From NCBI GenBank assembly GCA_002455255.1, contig DKKL01000007.1:51139-115138 (forward strand): a stretch of 64,000 bases of DNA, given 5' to 3'. The notes beneath the pieces were generated by a model that saw only the letters and a program-made list of their open reading frames with translations, was not told the origin of the DNA and made no database searches. The translations under genes were made by a program, and so were the position numbers. Below, piece by piece: positions 62,368-64,000 of the stretch. This DNA comes from Candidatus Tepidiaquacellales bacterium UBA6667. GTDB lineage: Bacteria > Bacteroidota > Ignavibacteria > Tepidaquicellales > Tepidaquicellaceae. Every line of letters begins with the position of its first letter. Position 1 is the first letter of the stretch.

Positions 62368-64000
62368 TTATTTCATAAGTATCATTTTCTTTGAATCAAT
62401 TAATTTTTCATTTACAAATAAATTATAAAAATAGACACCACTTGAAAATTTATTAGCATTCCATACGAAACTGTAATTTCCCTGAGATAATTTTTTATTA
62501 ACTAAGTTTTCAACTTTTTTTCCTGATATGTCATATATATTTAACATCACATTACCTGAAGTTTTTATATCAATCTGAATTTTAGTTAACGGGTTAAACG
62601 GATTTGGATAGTTTTGAAACAATTTATAATCTGAATGAACATTTACAGAATTATTTGATATTGAACTTATCTGAGAATAATTTAAAATAGTAATATCAAA
62701 TTCTCTGTTAGGATATATACCCCTCCCTTCTCTTCCTATCCCACCAATTATCAAATTTGAATATTTATCAATTAATAGAATATTTCCTAATGAAAACCTA
62801 AGACTATCATTCATATATTTAATTATCCATTTTTCTTTACCATCGTTATTATATTTTATTACTGTCATGCTAGTATAATTTTGAGTTCCGATTAATACTG
62901 AACCTTCACTTCCTACTACATAAACATTATTTTTATCATCCAAAACTACTCGATTTGGTATATCTGTTGCATCTACAGTAGAAGAACCATATTTTTGATT
63001 CCATAATATGATACCTGATGAATCTATTTTATTCGTATAAAAATCTTCCATCTTACGATTTAAATATGTTTCTGATCCTGTGATATAACAATTGCCTGAG
63101 TTATCTATGACAATATCTCTTATTTTACATAATGAATCCAAATTATAATAAAGACTTGTCCAAATTAAATTACCCGATGAAGAATATTTTAATAAAAGAG
63201 CACCGTCTTTGTTAAATGTAGAATATGTCGCCCCAACATAAACATTATTATCTTTATCGCAACCTAAAGCAATACCATAAGCACTATTCCATATTAAGGG
63301 CTTGAAATAAAAATTATTCCAAATTACTTCTCCTGTTTTTCCGTTTAATTTTACTGTCCTCGTACTGTTTGTGGGATGCAATATTAAGTCATTAGATACA
63401 CCGGTTACTATTACATTATTTTCTCTATCAAGTATTATATCACTAACTGCACCATAATACTGAGAACCGGAAATTATCCGAACCCATACTGAGTCACCTT
63501 TCGGATTATATTTTACAATTGAATAATGTTTTGTGTTAAATAATCCTGCCGAATGACCTATTCCAAGATAACAATTTCCTGCACTGTCTATTACCATTCC
63601 TCCAACTGAATTAAATCCAACCCCGTCATCAAATCTTCTTAACCAAATTAAATTACCATTCAAATCATATTTCAATATTTCTACTCCAAAATCATCCCCG
63701 GTTATATAAATAAAACCATTTGTGTCATATCTTAAAAATTTTGGTTCACTGATTAAGCCTAATCCTGCGGAATATTCTCTCTCCCAAATTAAAGTCCCTG
63801 TAGGTGAAATTTTCCTTAATACATATCCTTCTGCCAGATATGCAACATAAATATTCCCTGAATCACCTAAACACATATCTGTTAAATAATTACTTGCAGT
63901 TCCATTATGAAATATTGATTTCCATTGAAGATTTGGTTTAGAATATGCCTCTTTACCAAAACTAATTATGAATATTATTACCGCTGATATTATTACTATA
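62368..64000 (-). CDS. Secreted SBBP-type beta-propeller protein with T9SS sorting domain (5' end cut by window)
   Basis: The frame stays open from the ATG at 63876 to the right edge and reads IVIISAVIIFIISFGKEAYS there, a signal-peptide core, so the true start lies beyond 64000. The body has repeats such as DSAGNCYLGIGHSAG, DRENNVIVTGVSND, DKDNNVYVGATYS, DNSGNCYITGSETY and DDKNNVYVVGSEGS. These match the SBBP/beta-propeller pattern with an Asp-rich turn and a VTG strand. The sorting domain begins LFQNYPNPFNPLTKI at about 80 residues from the end. At least 544 residues; a surface role is inferred. Confidence 0.86.
   Translation of the reverse strand, partial: IVIISAVIIFIISFGKEAYSKPNLQWKSIFHNGTASNYLTDMCLGDSGNIYVAYLAEGYVLRKISPTGTLIWEREYSAGLGLISEPKFLRYDTNGFIYITGDDFGVEILKYDLNGNLIWLRRFDDGVGFNSVGGMVIDSAGNCYLGIGHSAGLFNTKHYSIVKYNPKGDSVWVRIISGSQYYGAVSDIILDRENNVIVTGVSNDLILHPTNSTRTVKLNGKTGEVIWNNFYFKPLIWNSAYGIALGCDKDNNVYVGATYSTFNKDGALLLKYSSSGNLIWTSLYYNLDSLCKIRDIVIDNSGNCYITGSETYLNRKMEDFYTNKIDSSGIILWNQKYGSSTVDATDIPNRVVLDDKNNVYVVGSEGSVLIGTQNYTSMTVIKYNNDGKEKWIIKYMNDSLRFSLGNILLIDKYSNLIIGGIGREGRGIYPNREFDITILNYSQISSISNNSVNVHSDYKLFQNYPNPFNPLTKIQIDIKTSGNVMLNIYDISGKKVENLVNKKLSQGNYSFVWNANKFSSGVYFYNLFVNEKLIDSKKMILMK

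Overview
The window is AT-rich DNA (roughly 30% GC by eye) from a bacterium of the Bacteroidota/Chlorobiota/Ignavibacteriota group, most likely an Ignavibacteria-like lineage. This rests on seven secreted proteins that end in a type IX secretion (T9SS) sorting domain with the NYPNPFNP signature, on the usual absence of Shine-Dalgarno sequences, and on a tRNA promoter with TTG and TAnnTTT elements. The genetic code is standard: TGA is used as a stop. No phage, insertion sequence, CRISPR array or rRNA was seen.

Left part (1-9.7 kb, almost all minus strand): a truncated membrane protein, a Thermus-type isocitrate dehydrogenase, a membrane-anchored CrtC/AttH-like lipocalin protein, release factor RF3, then a three-gene unit ending in a NirK-like multicopper protein with an extra C-terminal cupredoxin domain. 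That unit is preceded by a CRP/FNR-type palindrome. A serine hydrolase gene follows with an in-frame stop inside its signal peptide, then tRNA-Lys(CUU).

9.7-27 kb: a T9SS beta-propeller protein; a compact ubiquitin-like operon (YukD-type Ubl, E1-like ThiF protein, membrane-tethered RING protein), which is the most interesting system here; a META lipoprotein; an incomplete branched-chain amino acid transporter (LivK, LivH) interrupted by two small genes, one carrying an in-frame TGA; CapA-like, DUF1579 and M15 peptidase genes; a LmbE deacetylase plus lipoate ligase pair; a DUF4239 membrane protein; a TPP-riboswitch-controlled TonB receptor; and a small AraC/VOC/SRPBCC/DinB group.

27-45 kb: T9SS cargo (YCF48-type, Kelch, metzincin protease), a minus-strand run from HutU through MurB, a DeoC/aldehyde dehydrogenase pair for deoxyribose use, and the talC-gcvT-comB-ftsK run.

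45-64 kb: a TsdA-like diheme cytochrome and small membrane proteins; an array of three helically phased palindromes; a NERD-SF1 helicase that may be a defence gene; a housekeeping run (trmH, kdsA, spermidine-synthase-like, pfkA, amino acid permease); an outer-membrane barrel; a 1516-residue T9SS protein with beta-propeller and beta-helix parts; a branched palindromic element; and a final T9SS protein cut by the right edge. Several gene pairs converge with 4-base overlaps or gaps under 5 bases.
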